In this document: positions 1 to 6,825 of the stretch, one piece after another
How positions within the stretch are numbered: the stretch's first letter is position 1
How the letters are laid out: each line of letters begins with the position of its first letter
Assembly (NCBI GenBank): GCA_018056585.1
Contig: JAGPFK010000012.1
Location: 1-12,172, forward strand
Reading direction: 5' to 3'
Source of the DNA: Clostridia bacterium
Lineage (GTDB): Bacteria > Bacillota > Clostridia > Saccharofermentanales > UBA5734
Length of the DNA stretch: 12,172 nt
Position numbers and translations under genes: made by a program
The notes under the pieces: model-generated
The model's input: only the letters and a program-made list of their open reading frames with translations
Told to the model about the DNA's origin: nothing
Databases searched by the model: none

Positions 1-1
1 G

Positions 2-745
2 CCGACAGATGCGGATTTATCTGGCTACAACCTGATTCTGGCGCCTTTGTTGTACATGCTTAAGCCTGGTGTGGCAGAGGCCCTTACGGATTTTGTTTTC
101 CAGGGTGGCTGTTTGGTTGTTTCTTTTTTTAGCGGTCTGGTCGATGAAAATGACCGTGTCATCACCGGCGGCTATCCGGATGGATTGCGGGATGTACTGG
201 GAATCTGGGTCGAAGAAACGGACGCGTTGCTGCCTTTACAATTTCGAACCATGCTGATAAAAGAGCCGGATGCTTATCTAAAAGGATCTTATCAATGCTC
301 GCTTCTTTGCGATATTGTCCACTTGCAGGGTGCCAGAGCTCTTGCCGTTTATGGAGAAGATTTTTATGCTGACATGCCCTGTTTGACAGAACATCATTAC
401 GGTAAAGGAATGGCCTTTTATCTTGCTGCTGACGCGGAAGATCGTTTTATGCAGGATTTTGCCGATAAAATAATCGAACAACTTCATCTTGAACCGCCTC
501 TGGCTGTACCCCAAGGCGTCGAGGTCACTCGTCGCATCAAGGACAATCAAAACCCGGTCTTATTTGTGATCAACCACCTGAGAGAAAGCGTGACAATAGA
601 CGTGGGTCCCGATGCAAAAACAGATTTATTAACAGGCCAGTCTCTGAATGGATCGGTTCAGCTGGACGCCGGTGATGTGCTGGTACTTCAATCAGACGGG
701 GAGAAAGGAGGTCATAATAGTGGACCACAGGGAACGTTTTTTTAG
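2..745 (+). CDS. Beta-galactosidase, GH42 family, C-terminal part (5' end outside window)
   Basis: The gene is cut by the left edge; the frame is open from base 2 to a TAG at 743-745, giving 247 residues. It matches the C-terminal half of GH42 beta-galactosidases: the trimerisation domain (FFSGLVDENDRV, GGYPDGLRDVLGIWVEE, then YGEDFYADMP and HHYGKGMAFYLA) followed by the small C-terminal beta domain (VLFVINH, then TDLLTGQ and a closing VLVLQS strand). The TIM barrel with its two catalytic glutamates lies upstream and cannot be checked. Family members hydrolyse terminal beta-galactosyl residues from plant galactans, arabinogalactans or galacto-oligosaccharides, mostly inside the cell. The 3' end overlaps the next gene by 26 bases, so the two are probably co-transcribed and translationally coupled. 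The family call is firm; the exact substrate is unknown, and some members act on alpha-L-arabinopyranosides. Confidence 0.93.
   Translation, partial: PTDADLSGYNLILAPLLYMLKPGVAEALTDFVFQGGCLVVSFFSGLVDENDRVITGGYPDGLRDVLGIWVEETDALLPLQFRTMLIKEPDAYLKGSYQCSLLCDIVHLQGARALAVYGEDFYADMPCLTEHHYGKGMAFYLAADAEDRFMQDFADKIIEQLHLEPPLAVPQGVEVTRRIKDNQNPVLFVINHLRESVTIDVGPDAKTDLLTGQSLNGSVQLDAGDVLVLQSDGEKGGHNSGPQGTFF
704..711 (+). promoter_or_regulatory. Ribosome binding site fixing a GTG start
   Basis: AAAGGAGG ends 8 bases before GTG 720. This near-perfect Shine-Dalgarno lies inside the end of the upstream GH42 gene. It decides the start of the URO-D gene: the in-frame ATG at 648 lies upstream of this site and would add residues unlike the family. 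Confidence 0.85.
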
Positions 746-1760
746 AACCATTGCGCGCGAGCCGGTTGACCGAAACGCGTCCTGGCTTGGTTTGCCAACA
801 GAACAAGCGATACCTGGCTTACTTTCATATTTTGGTGTCGCGTCGCTTCGTGATTTGAAGGAAAAGCTTGATGATGATATTTTTCCCATTGAAATGCCTT
901 ATGAATCTGAAAGCAGTCATGCAATCTACACGGCGTTGAATTTTGCAAAATATCCGACGGGAAGCGATTTTGACCGAACCCTAACGGTTCCGGGTTTTTT
1001 CGAAGGCATGGAAGATCCCGAGCAGGTTGATCTCTTTGACTGGCCGGATCCCTCTTGGCACATTGATCCGGAAAAGTGCCGTGATTTAGCGAAACAGGCA
1101 CCTTCAGATTCTGGCCGATTGGGTGTGATTTGGTCTGCGCATTTTCAGGATACGTGTGCTGCCTTTGGCATGGAAAATGCTTTGATCACCATGGTGACCT
1201 GCGAGGAAATGTTCCGGGCTGTTGATGCGCGCATCGTGCAATTTTATTTGGATGCCAATGAGATTTTTTATGAGGCGACACGGGGCGATCTTGATGCCGT
1301 CCTCATCGGAAATGATGTCGGGAGCCAAAAGGGTCTCATCATATCGCCTCAGCAAGTGCGTGATTTTGTCCTTCCCGGTTCACGTCGACTGATTGAGCAA
1401 GCCAAATCATACGGTCTGAAAGTCTTCTATCATTCATGCGGAAGCATTGAACCCATTATTGATGATTTAATCGAATGCGGGGTTGATGTGATTCACCCGA
1501 TCCAGGCCCTGGCAACCGGCATGGAGCCTCACCACCTGCGTGATCGTTTCGGAAACAGGGTCAGTTTCTGTGGTGGCGTCGATGCTCAAGAATTACTGGT
1601 AAACGGAACCCCGGACAATGTCTTTAAAGCAACACTTGAACTGCGCCGGATTTTTCCGACTGGGTTGATTGTTTCACCCAGTCATGAAGCGATTCTTCCG
1701 GATGTCAATCCTGCCAACATCGATGCTTTGTTCAGGGCTGTTCATGAATCCCTCGACTGA
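720..1760 (+). CDS. Uroporphyrinogen decarboxylase-fold protein (URO-D/MtaA superfamily), function unknown
   Basis: 346 residues from a GTG start chosen for its strong ribosome binding site; translation begins VDHRERFF, as usual in the family. It has the URO-D TIM barrel: N-terminal region with WLGLPTEQ, a central GNDVGSQKGLIISP segment, then FYHSCGSIEP, VIHPIQ, FCGGVD and SPSHEAILPDVNP. This is not a haem-pathway HemE. It belongs to the large uncharacterised HSCG branch, which resembles the methyltransferases MtaA/MtbA. H238-x-C240 aligns by eye with the zinc-binding H-x-C of those enzymes, and H322 falls roughly where they have a third Cys. A zinc-dependent methyl transfer or related reaction is therefore possible but unproven. 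The gene sits between GH42 and the GH43-like gene, which suggests a role in handling the same glycan, for example an O-methylated sugar. No corrinoid protein is visible nearby. Confidence 0.92.
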   Translation: MDHRERFFRTIAREPVDRNASWLGLPTEQAIPGLLSYFGVASLRDLKEKLDDDIFPIEMPYESESSHAIYTALNFAKYPTGSDFDRTLTVPGFFEGMEDPEQVDLFDWPDPSWHIDPEKCRDLAKQAPSDSGRLGVIWSAHFQDTCAAFGMENALITMVTCEEMFRAVDARIVQFYLDANEIFYEATRGDLDAVLIGNDVGSQKGLIISPQQVRDFVLPGSRRLIEQAKSYGLKVFYHSCGSIEPIIDDLIECGVDVIHPIQALATGMEPHHLRDRFGNRVSFCGGVDAQELLVNGTPDNVFKATLELRRIFPTGLIVSPSHEAILPDVNPANIDALFRAVHESLD

Positions 1761-1781
1761 TTGTTTCACTTTTTTGTTTAT

Positions 1782-1789
1782 AAAGGAGG
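1782..1789 (+). promoter_or_regulatory. Strong ribosome binding site with no ATG/GTG/TTG start behind it
   Basis: AAAGGAGG lies 22 bases after the URO-D stop codon. At normal spacing the only in-frame start candidates are CTG 1795 (5-base gap) and ATT 1798 (8-base gap). The first in-frame ATG, at 1825, is 35 bases away and has no site of its own. Confidence 0.8.
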
Positions 1790-1794
1790 CGGTT

Positions 1795-2817
1795 CTGATT
1801 AAAAAGGATATCACACAGACGACGATGCAGTTCGTTTTTAACCAAATGAAGACACCATACAAGCAAGGAATGATCCTTATCGAGGAGGGATGTTATCTTG
1901 ATTGCCCTTCCGTTTTTCGGGACGACACAGCTTCCTGCTGGTGCCTTGTTTTTGCTCGATACCATCCTTTGGCTGGTGATCAGGCCGGTTATGAAACCTG
2001 GATGGCAACGAGTGATGATCTTTTGAACTGGCAGGTCAAAGGGCGGATCTTATCTCAGGGAAGCGGCGGATGGGATGATCGCCAGGTAAACGGAGCTGTT
2101 GCTCTGATTGATCCGGAGTGGAACGGTACACATAACCCGTCTCTTTTTAATGGTCTTTATTGGATGTCCTACCTCGGCGGAGAAAAGCCAGGATATGAGC
2201 CTGATCCGTTGAGCATCGGCATGGCCTGTTCTGACTATCTGCTCCCGGCGCATGAATGGGGTCGCCCGCTCAGTCATCCGGTCCTTTCACCCAATGATCA
2301 AGATGCAAGACCATTTGAAAGGCAAACGCTTTATAAGAGCACCATCATCCGCGATCCGGAAAACAGGCTGGGGGCGCCTTTTCTTATGTTCTATAACGGA
2401 AAGCAAAAGGAATATTCGATCGAACGGATCGGTCTTGCAATCAGTGATGATTTATTGCACTGGCATCGATACGGAAAAAGTTACTTAGTTGAAACCGGCA
2501 TCCAGGATCGCTGGTCTATCGCAGGAGATCCGCAGCTGATACATTTTGAAGATTTTTGGGTGATGCATTACTTTAAGGCTCATGACGGAACAGCCTATGA
2601 CACCTTTGCCTTATCTGATGATTTATTGAACTGGACACCCTGGGACGGAGAACCCTTGGTGGCACCCACCGAGTCCTACGACCGAATCTTTGCTCACAAG
2701 CCTTTTGTCTTAAAGCATGAAGGAATCGTTTATCATTTTTATTGTGCTGTTGGGGATCAGGGCCGCGGCATCGCCCTTTCCACATCAGAGCCAATCAGGA
2801 ATCATTTAACGGATTGA
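1795..2817 (+). CDS. GH43-like five-bladed beta-propeller glycosidase, probably cytoplasmic
   Basis: About 340 residues. The start is uncertain: the best ribosome binding site points to CTG 1795 or ATT 1798; ATG 1825 would lose ten residues and has no site. The protein is built from repeated propeller-blade motifs: ETWMATSDDLLNWQVKGRIL, SIGMACSDYL, GLAISDDLLHWHRYG, FALSDDLLNW and GIALSTSEP. Other family marks are LDCPSVF near the N-terminus (D36 if counted from CTG, a plausible catalytic Asp), ERQTLYKSTII, GDPQLI (D245) and AHKPFV. This is the GH43/GH32-type superfamily, in a branch usually annotated as glycosylase or glycosyl hydrolase family 43-like and often found with plant-glycan genes. 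Likely substrates are arabinosides or xylosides, inferred from the GH127 gene that follows 18 bases later. There is no signal peptide. GH130-type propellers are an alternative, though their phosphate-binding motifs are not evident. Confidence 0.85.
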   Translation: MIKKDITQTTMQFVFNQMKTPYKQGMILIEEGCYLDCPSVFRDDTASCWCLVFARYHPLAGDQAGYETWMATSDDLLNWQVKGRILSQGSGGWDDRQVNGAVALIDPEWNGTHNPSLFNGLYWMSYLGGEKPGYEPDPLSIGMACSDYLLPAHEWGRPLSHPVLSPNDQDARPFERQTLYKSTIIRDPENRLGAPFLMFYNGKQKEYSIERIGLAISDDLLHWHRYGKSYLVETGIQDRWSIAGDPQLIHFEDFWVMHYFKAHDGTAYDTFALSDDLLNWTPWDGEPLVAPTESYDRIFAHKPFVLKHEGIVYHFYCAVGDQGRGIALSTSEPIRNHLTD

Positions 2818-2835
2818 ATAAAGGGAGGATTTTCC

Positions 2836-4809
2836 ATGTTGATTCGCACAGAAAAAAGTCCCTGTGCCAAAGCCAGCCCACTTCCTTACGACGCCGTTCA
2901 CTGGACGAACGGATTTTGGAAAAATGGCGAAGATATCTGCGCGACTGCTACGGTCCCTCATGTGCTTCGGCTCTTCGAAAGTGACGAGGGATTTCATGCT
3001 GTGGCCAATTTTAAAATAGCGGCCGGCCTGATGGAGGGATCTTATCAGGGACCGCCTTTCACAGACGGAGATTTTTATAAAATACTGGAAGGTGCCATGT
3101 TTGCCGCAGCTCTGCTTAAGGATGCGTCGCTGGAAAGCAGGATTGATGACCACATTGAATTGATATCAAAAGCCATCCAGCCAGACGGCTACTTGTCAAC
3201 AAAACAGATCATTGGCGAACGGCAAAACACGGGCGTTCGGCGTCAGGGCGATGTCAATGATTTTGAAGCCTATAATTTTGGGCATCTTTTCACAGCCGCA
3301 TGCACCCATCATCGACTAACCGGAAAACGGACTTTTCTCGATATCGCCATTAAAGCAGCAGGATACATGGAAAAGTTGTATCTTGAAGCAGAAAGAACCG
3401 GCCAAGTGCAAACGGCGGTCTGCCCTTCTCATTATATGGGTTTGATCGAATTATACCGTGAAACAGGGGACCAGCGTTTTCTGGACACCGCAGCCAGAGC
3501 CATATTCCTTCGCGACCGGGTTCCAAACGGAACGGATGATAACCAGGATCGCACGCCGCTTCTGCAGCATGAAACGATTGTTGGCCATGCTGTCCGTGCG
3601 AACTACCTTTATGCCGGCGTCACGGATCTGTATCTTGAAACGGGTGATTCTCGCCTGATCAAAATGCTCCATCGGGTCTGGCATAACCTGGTTGACAAGA
3701 AATTATATATAACCGGCGGCTGCGGCGCTTTATACAGCGGGGTTTCCCCTTTTGGGGATTTTATCCGTGGCTACATGCAAAAGCAAGTTGTCCATCAGGC
3801 TTATGGTTACGAGTATCAGTTGCCTAATGTGACAGCTTATAATGAGACGTGTGCTTCCCTTGGACATATTTTTTGGCTGCATCGGCTATTTGCAGCGGAA
3901 CCTCAAGCCAGGCTTTTTGACCTGATTGAGCGTTCTTATCTCAATTTGGTTTTGGCTGCAGTCAGCCTTGACGGAGAAAAATTCTTTTATGAAAATATGC
4001 TGCGCCGCACAAAAAAATTAGATTATGAACTCATGTGGCCGCTTGAACGCACGGATAACCTTTCTTGTTTTTGCTGTCCGACAAACCTTTCAAGAGGCAT
4101 TTTGCAAGCAAAAGATTATGTGGCTATGGTTTCGGATGATGCCGTCTGGCTCGGTATGTATGGCGCGCATGAAGCCCGCTGTCAACTTCAGAACGGCGCA
4201 AATTTTACATGGGTTCAGGAAACAGATTATCCGTGGGATGGTCGTATTCACATTTCTTTCAAAGATATAACAGTCAATCGTCCCTTGTTTATCCAGGTAA
4301 GGATTCCAGGATGGGTCGAAAGCGGCTTCATTGATCATAATGGGCAGCACGTTAACCTGACAGAGGCCGATGCCGACACCTATCGGCCGGTTCGAATCGA
4401 AAATCTGGCCAAGGAGACCATATCCATTCAGTTTGATATGCCAGCCCGACATACGGTTGCTCATGCCATGGCAGAAGAAACGGTCGGCCAGGTTGCCGTC
4501 GAACGGGGGCCACTGGTTTACTGCATTGAAACAAAAGATGCACCAATTGAAACAATCGACGATCTCTATCTTCTGTCCGATGCAACGTATGTTCCGGTTT
4601 CAACGGAGATAAATGGACGAGCAATAATGGCACTTGAGAGCGAAGGCGCTGTATTGAATAGGCCTGCTTTTGATCGGGATCGCCTCTATCAAACGTTAAA
4701 GGTGGATGGCCTCAAAACAATACCAATCCGACTTATTCCTTATTTTGCCTGGGATAACCGCGGCTTTGGAGAAATGCGCATTTGGCTGCCTATTTTATAT
4801 CGTTTCTGA
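2836..4809 (+). CDS. GH127-type beta-L-arabinofuranosidase (DUF1680)
   Basis: 657 residues. ATG follows GGGAGG (2823-2828) at 7 bases. The family (HypBA1 of Bifidobacterium) uses a zinc-bound cysteine nucleophile in an (alpha/alpha)6 barrel to remove beta-L-arabinofuranose; another member removes aceric acid from rhamnogalacturonan II. Seen here: KAIQPDGYLST, ELYRETGDQRFL, YITGGCGA, AYNETCAS (E337, C339) and CFCCPTN (C411, C413, C414). E337, C339, C413 and C414 match the zinc ligands and nucleophile E338, C340, C417 and C418 of HypBA1. C-terminal beta-sandwich features include VRIPGWV and VERGPLVYC. The position equivalent to acid/base E322 is Q321 (HQAYGYEYQLPN), so the mechanism or substrate may differ from HypBA1. 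There is no signal peptide, so it probably acts on imported oligosaccharides. It is the last gene of the glycosidase run; a new promoter follows. Confidence 0.94.
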   Translation: MLIRTEKSPCAKASPLPYDAVHWTNGFWKNGEDICATATVPHVLRLFESDEGFHAVANFKIAAGLMEGSYQGPPFTDGDFYKILEGAMFAAALLKDASLESRIDDHIELISKAIQPDGYLSTKQIIGERQNTGVRRQGDVNDFEAYNFGHLFTAACTHHRLTGKRTFLDIAIKAAGYMEKLYLEAERTGQVQTAVCPSHYMGLIELYRETGDQRFLDTAARAIFLRDRVPNGTDDNQDRTPLLQHETIVGHAVRANYLYAGVTDLYLETGDSRLIKMLHRVWHNLVDKKLYITGGCGALYSGVSPFGDFIRGYMQKQVVHQAYGYEYQLPNVTAYNETCASLGHIFWLHRLFAAEPQARLFDLIERSYLNLVLAAVSLDGEKFFYENMLRRTKKLDYELMWPLERTDNLSCFCCPTNLSRGILQAKDYVAMVSDDAVWLGMYGAHEARCQLQNGANFTWVQETDYPWDGRIHISFKDITVNRPLFIQVRIPGWVESGFIDHNGQHVNLTEADADTYRPVRIENLAKETISIQFDMPARHTVAHAMAEETVGQVAVERGPLVYCIETKDAPIETIDDLYLLSDATYVPVSTEINGRAIMALESEGAVLNRPAFDRDRLYQTLKVDGLKTIPIRLIPYFAWDNRGFGEMRIWLPILYRF

Positions 4810-4829
4810 TCTCTTTTTTCATGAACCTC

Positions 4830-4858
4830 TTGTTCTGTATCCTGCCATTTGATATACT
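4830..4858 (+). promoter_or_regulatory. Sigma-A type promoter for the isomerase-transketolase operon
   Basis: -35 TTGTTC (4830-4835), 17-base spacer, -10 TATACT (4853-4858). Transcription would begin near 4864-4866, upstream of the gene at 4898. The spacing is ideal and both hexamers are close to consensus. It lies in the short gap after the GH127 gene, so the downstream genes can be transcribed independently of it. Confidence 0.78.
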
Positions 4859-4860
4859 AA

Positions 4861-4883
4861 CATCATACATCCTATGTATCATG
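4861..4883 (+). promoter_or_regulatory. 23-bp inverted repeat at the start of transcription, candidate operator
   Basis: Perfect arms ATACAT and ATGTAT flank CCT. After one mismatched pair (C/C) the symmetry continues with CAT and ATG, so 9 of 10 base pairs match over two 10-base arms. It covers the predicted transcription start just downstream of TATACT, which is where a repressor would act. The FadR-type regulator encoded at 8768 is the obvious candidate, but the sequence is not a textbook FadR operator and the link is inferred. It could also form a weak AU-rich hairpin in the 5' leader. Confidence 0.62.
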
Positions 4884-4893
4884 AAGGCGGTGG
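4884..4893 (+). promoter_or_regulatory. Ribosome binding site choosing ATG 4898 over ATG 4874
   Basis: AAGGCGGTGG differs by one base from AAGGAGGTG and ends 4 bases before ATG 4898 (core about 6 bases). The earlier in-frame ATG at 4874 lies inside the inverted repeat, only about ten bases from the predicted transcript start, and has no ribosome binding site. Confidence 0.7.
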
Positions 4894-4897
4894 CTTT

Positions 4898-5785
4898 ATG
4901 AATCTCAAGCGAAGCATTGCTTTATCTATGTTTTTCCCAAAATCTCGCAGTGATGCAAATGCGTTTAAACGGGCTTTAGAGTTTTTAAAAGAGTGGCCGA
5001 TGGATTCGGTTGAATTTTATTATGATGGAGAAAACAGGAATGAAGTGGCCGCAGCCTTGGAAAAATCAGGATATTTGGGTATCTATATCGCGGTCATTCC
5101 ACTAAAAGAGCAAAATCTTTCTCTTTGTGCGCTGGATGACAATCATCGGAAACAGGCTGTTCTTCTGGCGCAGCGCTGTATTGACGAAGCGTTTGAATTA
5201 GGTTGCCGGGGCGTCATGATGAACAGTGGCCGAAACCCAGGCAAAGGTCGGGTCGATGAGGGCATAAAATCCTTTATGCAATCTGTAAAAGAACTGCAAA
5301 AATACATCGGAACCCGTTCCATCCATCTGCTGCTTGAGCCATGCGATTCACAAATAGAAGCCAAAAACCTTCTCGGACCAACCCATTTATCCGTTGATGT
5401 GACGCGTGCTTTGAGAAAAGACATTCCTGATTTTTCGTTGGTTCTGGATACAGCCCATGTTTGTGAGGAAGGCGAAGATTTCCTTCAGGCGGTTCAAAAC
5501 GCTCTCGATTGCTGCGACCACCTTCACTTTGCCAATTGTGTTGTCTCCGATTCGTCAGATCCATTTTATGGTGATAAACATATTGGTTTTGACCATCCTG
5601 GGTCTGCTTTCTCATATTTTGATCTTTTTCGGATTTTTAAGGCACTCGAAGAACTGTACCAAGGCAGGGAGTGTCGCATTGCTTTGGAAGTTTTATGCAG
5701 GGAACCGGATCCGGAACAATATTTCAGGAAAGTTGCGGCTCAGATGCCTTGGTTTTGGCAAATGAATGATAGGAGGACAACATGA
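4898..5785 (+). CDS. Sugar isomerase/epimerase, xylose isomerase-like TIM barrel
   Basis: 295 residues from ATG 4898. This is the AP-endonuclease-2/xylose-isomerase-like superfamily, metal-dependent TIM barrels that isomerise or epimerise sugars and polyols. Putative metal ligands sit at the ends of strands in the expected order and spacing: E147 (LLLEPCD), D184 (LVLDTAH, with H187), H210 (LHFAN) and E264 (IALEVL). D-tagatose/D-psicose 3-epimerases use E152, D185, H211 and E246 in the same arrangement. HIGFDHPG is a further conserved-looking loop. It is the first gene behind its own promoter and overlaps the transaldolase-like gene by ATGA. With a split transketolase downstream, an aldose-ketose isomerase or ketose epimerase step is likely. 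Apiose isomerase belongs to this broad superfamily, but I cannot assign that specificity from sequence alone. Other members include myo-inosose dehydratases and hydroxypyruvate isomerases. Confidence 0.92.
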   Translation: MNLKRSIALSMFFPKSRSDANAFKRALEFLKEWPMDSVEFYYDGENRNEVAAALEKSGYLGIYIAVIPLKEQNLSLCALDDNHRKQAVLLAQRCIDEAFELGCRGVMMNSGRNPGKGRVDEGIKSFMQSVKELQKYIGTRSIHLLLEPCDSQIEAKNLLGPTHLSVDVTRALRKDIPDFSLVLDTAHVCEEGEDFLQAVQNALDCCDHLHFANCVVSDSSDPFYGDKHIGFDHPGSAFSYFDLFRIFKALEELYQGRECRIALEVLCREPDPEQYFRKVAAQMPWFWQMNDRRTT

Positions 5786-6825
5786 ATCACAACAGTTACT
5801 TTCACCGGGTGCATGCCCAGACACCCACGCGTCTGTGGATTAATAATGTAACAAAAGAAGAAGCTCGTCTGGCCATCGATGCCGGAGCGGTCGGCTGCAC
5901 TCAAAATCCAACATATGTCTGGAAAATGATGCAATCAGAGCCTGAACGAGTCTATCCTGTGCTGGATCGGATTTTGGATGAGCAGCCGGATGACACGCAA
6001 GCTTTGATACTGCTGCAAAAACAGTTGGTCGAAGAAATTGCGGAACTGTTCATGCCCATTTGGGAAAAAAGCCGCGGACGGATGGGACATGTCACGATTC
6101 AAGGAGATCCGTTTCATGAGACCGTGGATAATATTGTTTTTCAGGCTCGCCTGAACTGCAAAAAATATCCCAATTTATCACCCAAAATACCGGTCACAGA
6201 ATCCGGTCTGCAGGCCATCTCTCAATTGGCTGCGGAAGGAATGACTCTGACCATGACTGAAGTAATGTCGGTGCAACAGGCTATGGATGCCTGTGATGCC
6301 TTTGAGTCTGCAACGGCTGAGCTCATGCGTCCACCGGCTGCTTACCTGGCTCATATTCCCGGCATCTTTGATGAATACTTGCAAAAGGAAGTTAAAGAGA
6401 AACATATCGATATTGAACCGGATATCTTATGGCAGGCGGGTGTCGCTGTTGCCAAAAAAGTACACGAATTAATGAGACAGAGGCGAACAGAGATCGCATT
6501 CTTGTCCGGCGGGGCGCGTGGCCTGCATCATTTCACAGAAATTGTCGGCGCATCAGGCTATATCACCATCAACTGGAAAGGAACGGCAGATCAGCTCATT
6601 CATCAGAATCCACCTGTTGTTCAGCGCTTTTTACAGCCAACACCGCCATCTGTTTTAGATCGCCTGGTTCATCAGCTCGAAACCTTTCGAAAGGCCTATT
6701 GGCAAGACGGGCTAAAGCCCTCGGAATATGAACAGTTCGGGCCGGTTGTTTTGTTTCGGAATTCGTTTGAAACGGCTTGGGACCAAGCTTTACAGGCGAT
6801 CGCCGAACGAAGGAGGAGCCGTTGA
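5782..6825 (+). CDS. Transaldolase-like protein with altered active site
   Basis: 347 residues. ATG overlaps the upstream stop (ATGA) and follows AGGAGG at 5771-5776. Class I transaldolase fold: the N-terminal strand RLWINN, GAVGCTQNPTYV (the conserved TNP loop), VTIQGDP, PKIPVTESGL with Schiff-base lysine K135, LTMTEVMSVQQAM, and FLSGGARGLHHF near the C-terminus. By alignment by eye the first-strand catalytic Asp (D17 in TalB, D6 in fructose-6-phosphate aldolase FSA) is Asn (N21 or N22), and the Glu of TalB (E96) is Q107, as in FSA (Q59). It is much longer than FSA (about 220 residues) and closer in length to TalB (about 317). It may cleave or transfer a three-carbon ketose unit from an unusual sugar. 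Its place between an isomerase and a transketolase supports a shared pathway; the substrate is unknown. Confidence 0.87.
   Translation: MNHNSYFHRVHAQTPTRLWINNVTKEEARLAIDAGAVGCTQNPTYVWKMMQSEPERVYPVLDRILDEQPDDTQALILLQKQLVEEIAELFMPIWEKSRGRMGHVTIQGDPFHETVDNIVFQARLNCKKYPNLSPKIPVTESGLQAISQLAAEGMTLTMTEVMSVQQAMDACDAFESATAELMRPPAAYLAHIPGIFDEYLQKEVKEKHIDIEPDILWQAGVAVAKKVHELMRQRRTEIAFLSGGARGLHHFTEIVGASGYITINWKGTADQLIHQNPPVVQRFLQPTPPSVLDRLVHQLETFRKAYWQDGLKPSEYEQFGPVVLFRNSFETAWDQALQAIAERRRSR

Noticed and set aside
648..719. N-terminal extension of the URO-D protein from ATG 648
   Set aside because: The added residues are read from the GH42 gene in another frame and do not resemble the family, and a strong ribosome binding site points to GTG 720.
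742..1101. 119-codon minus-strand frame inside the URO-D gene
   Set aside because: It is rich in Pro, Arg and His and is antisense to a conserved gene, which is typical of a shadow frame.
4090..4464. 124-codon minus-strand frame inside the GH127 gene
   Set aside because: It is fully antisense to a strongly conserved gene and shows no family features; I treat it as a shadow frame.
4772..4783. AAATGCGCATTT, a 12-base perfect palindrome near the GH127 3' end
   Set aside because: It is inside conserved coding sequence, is not followed by a T-run as a terminator needs, and is too far upstream of the promoter to be a convincing operator.
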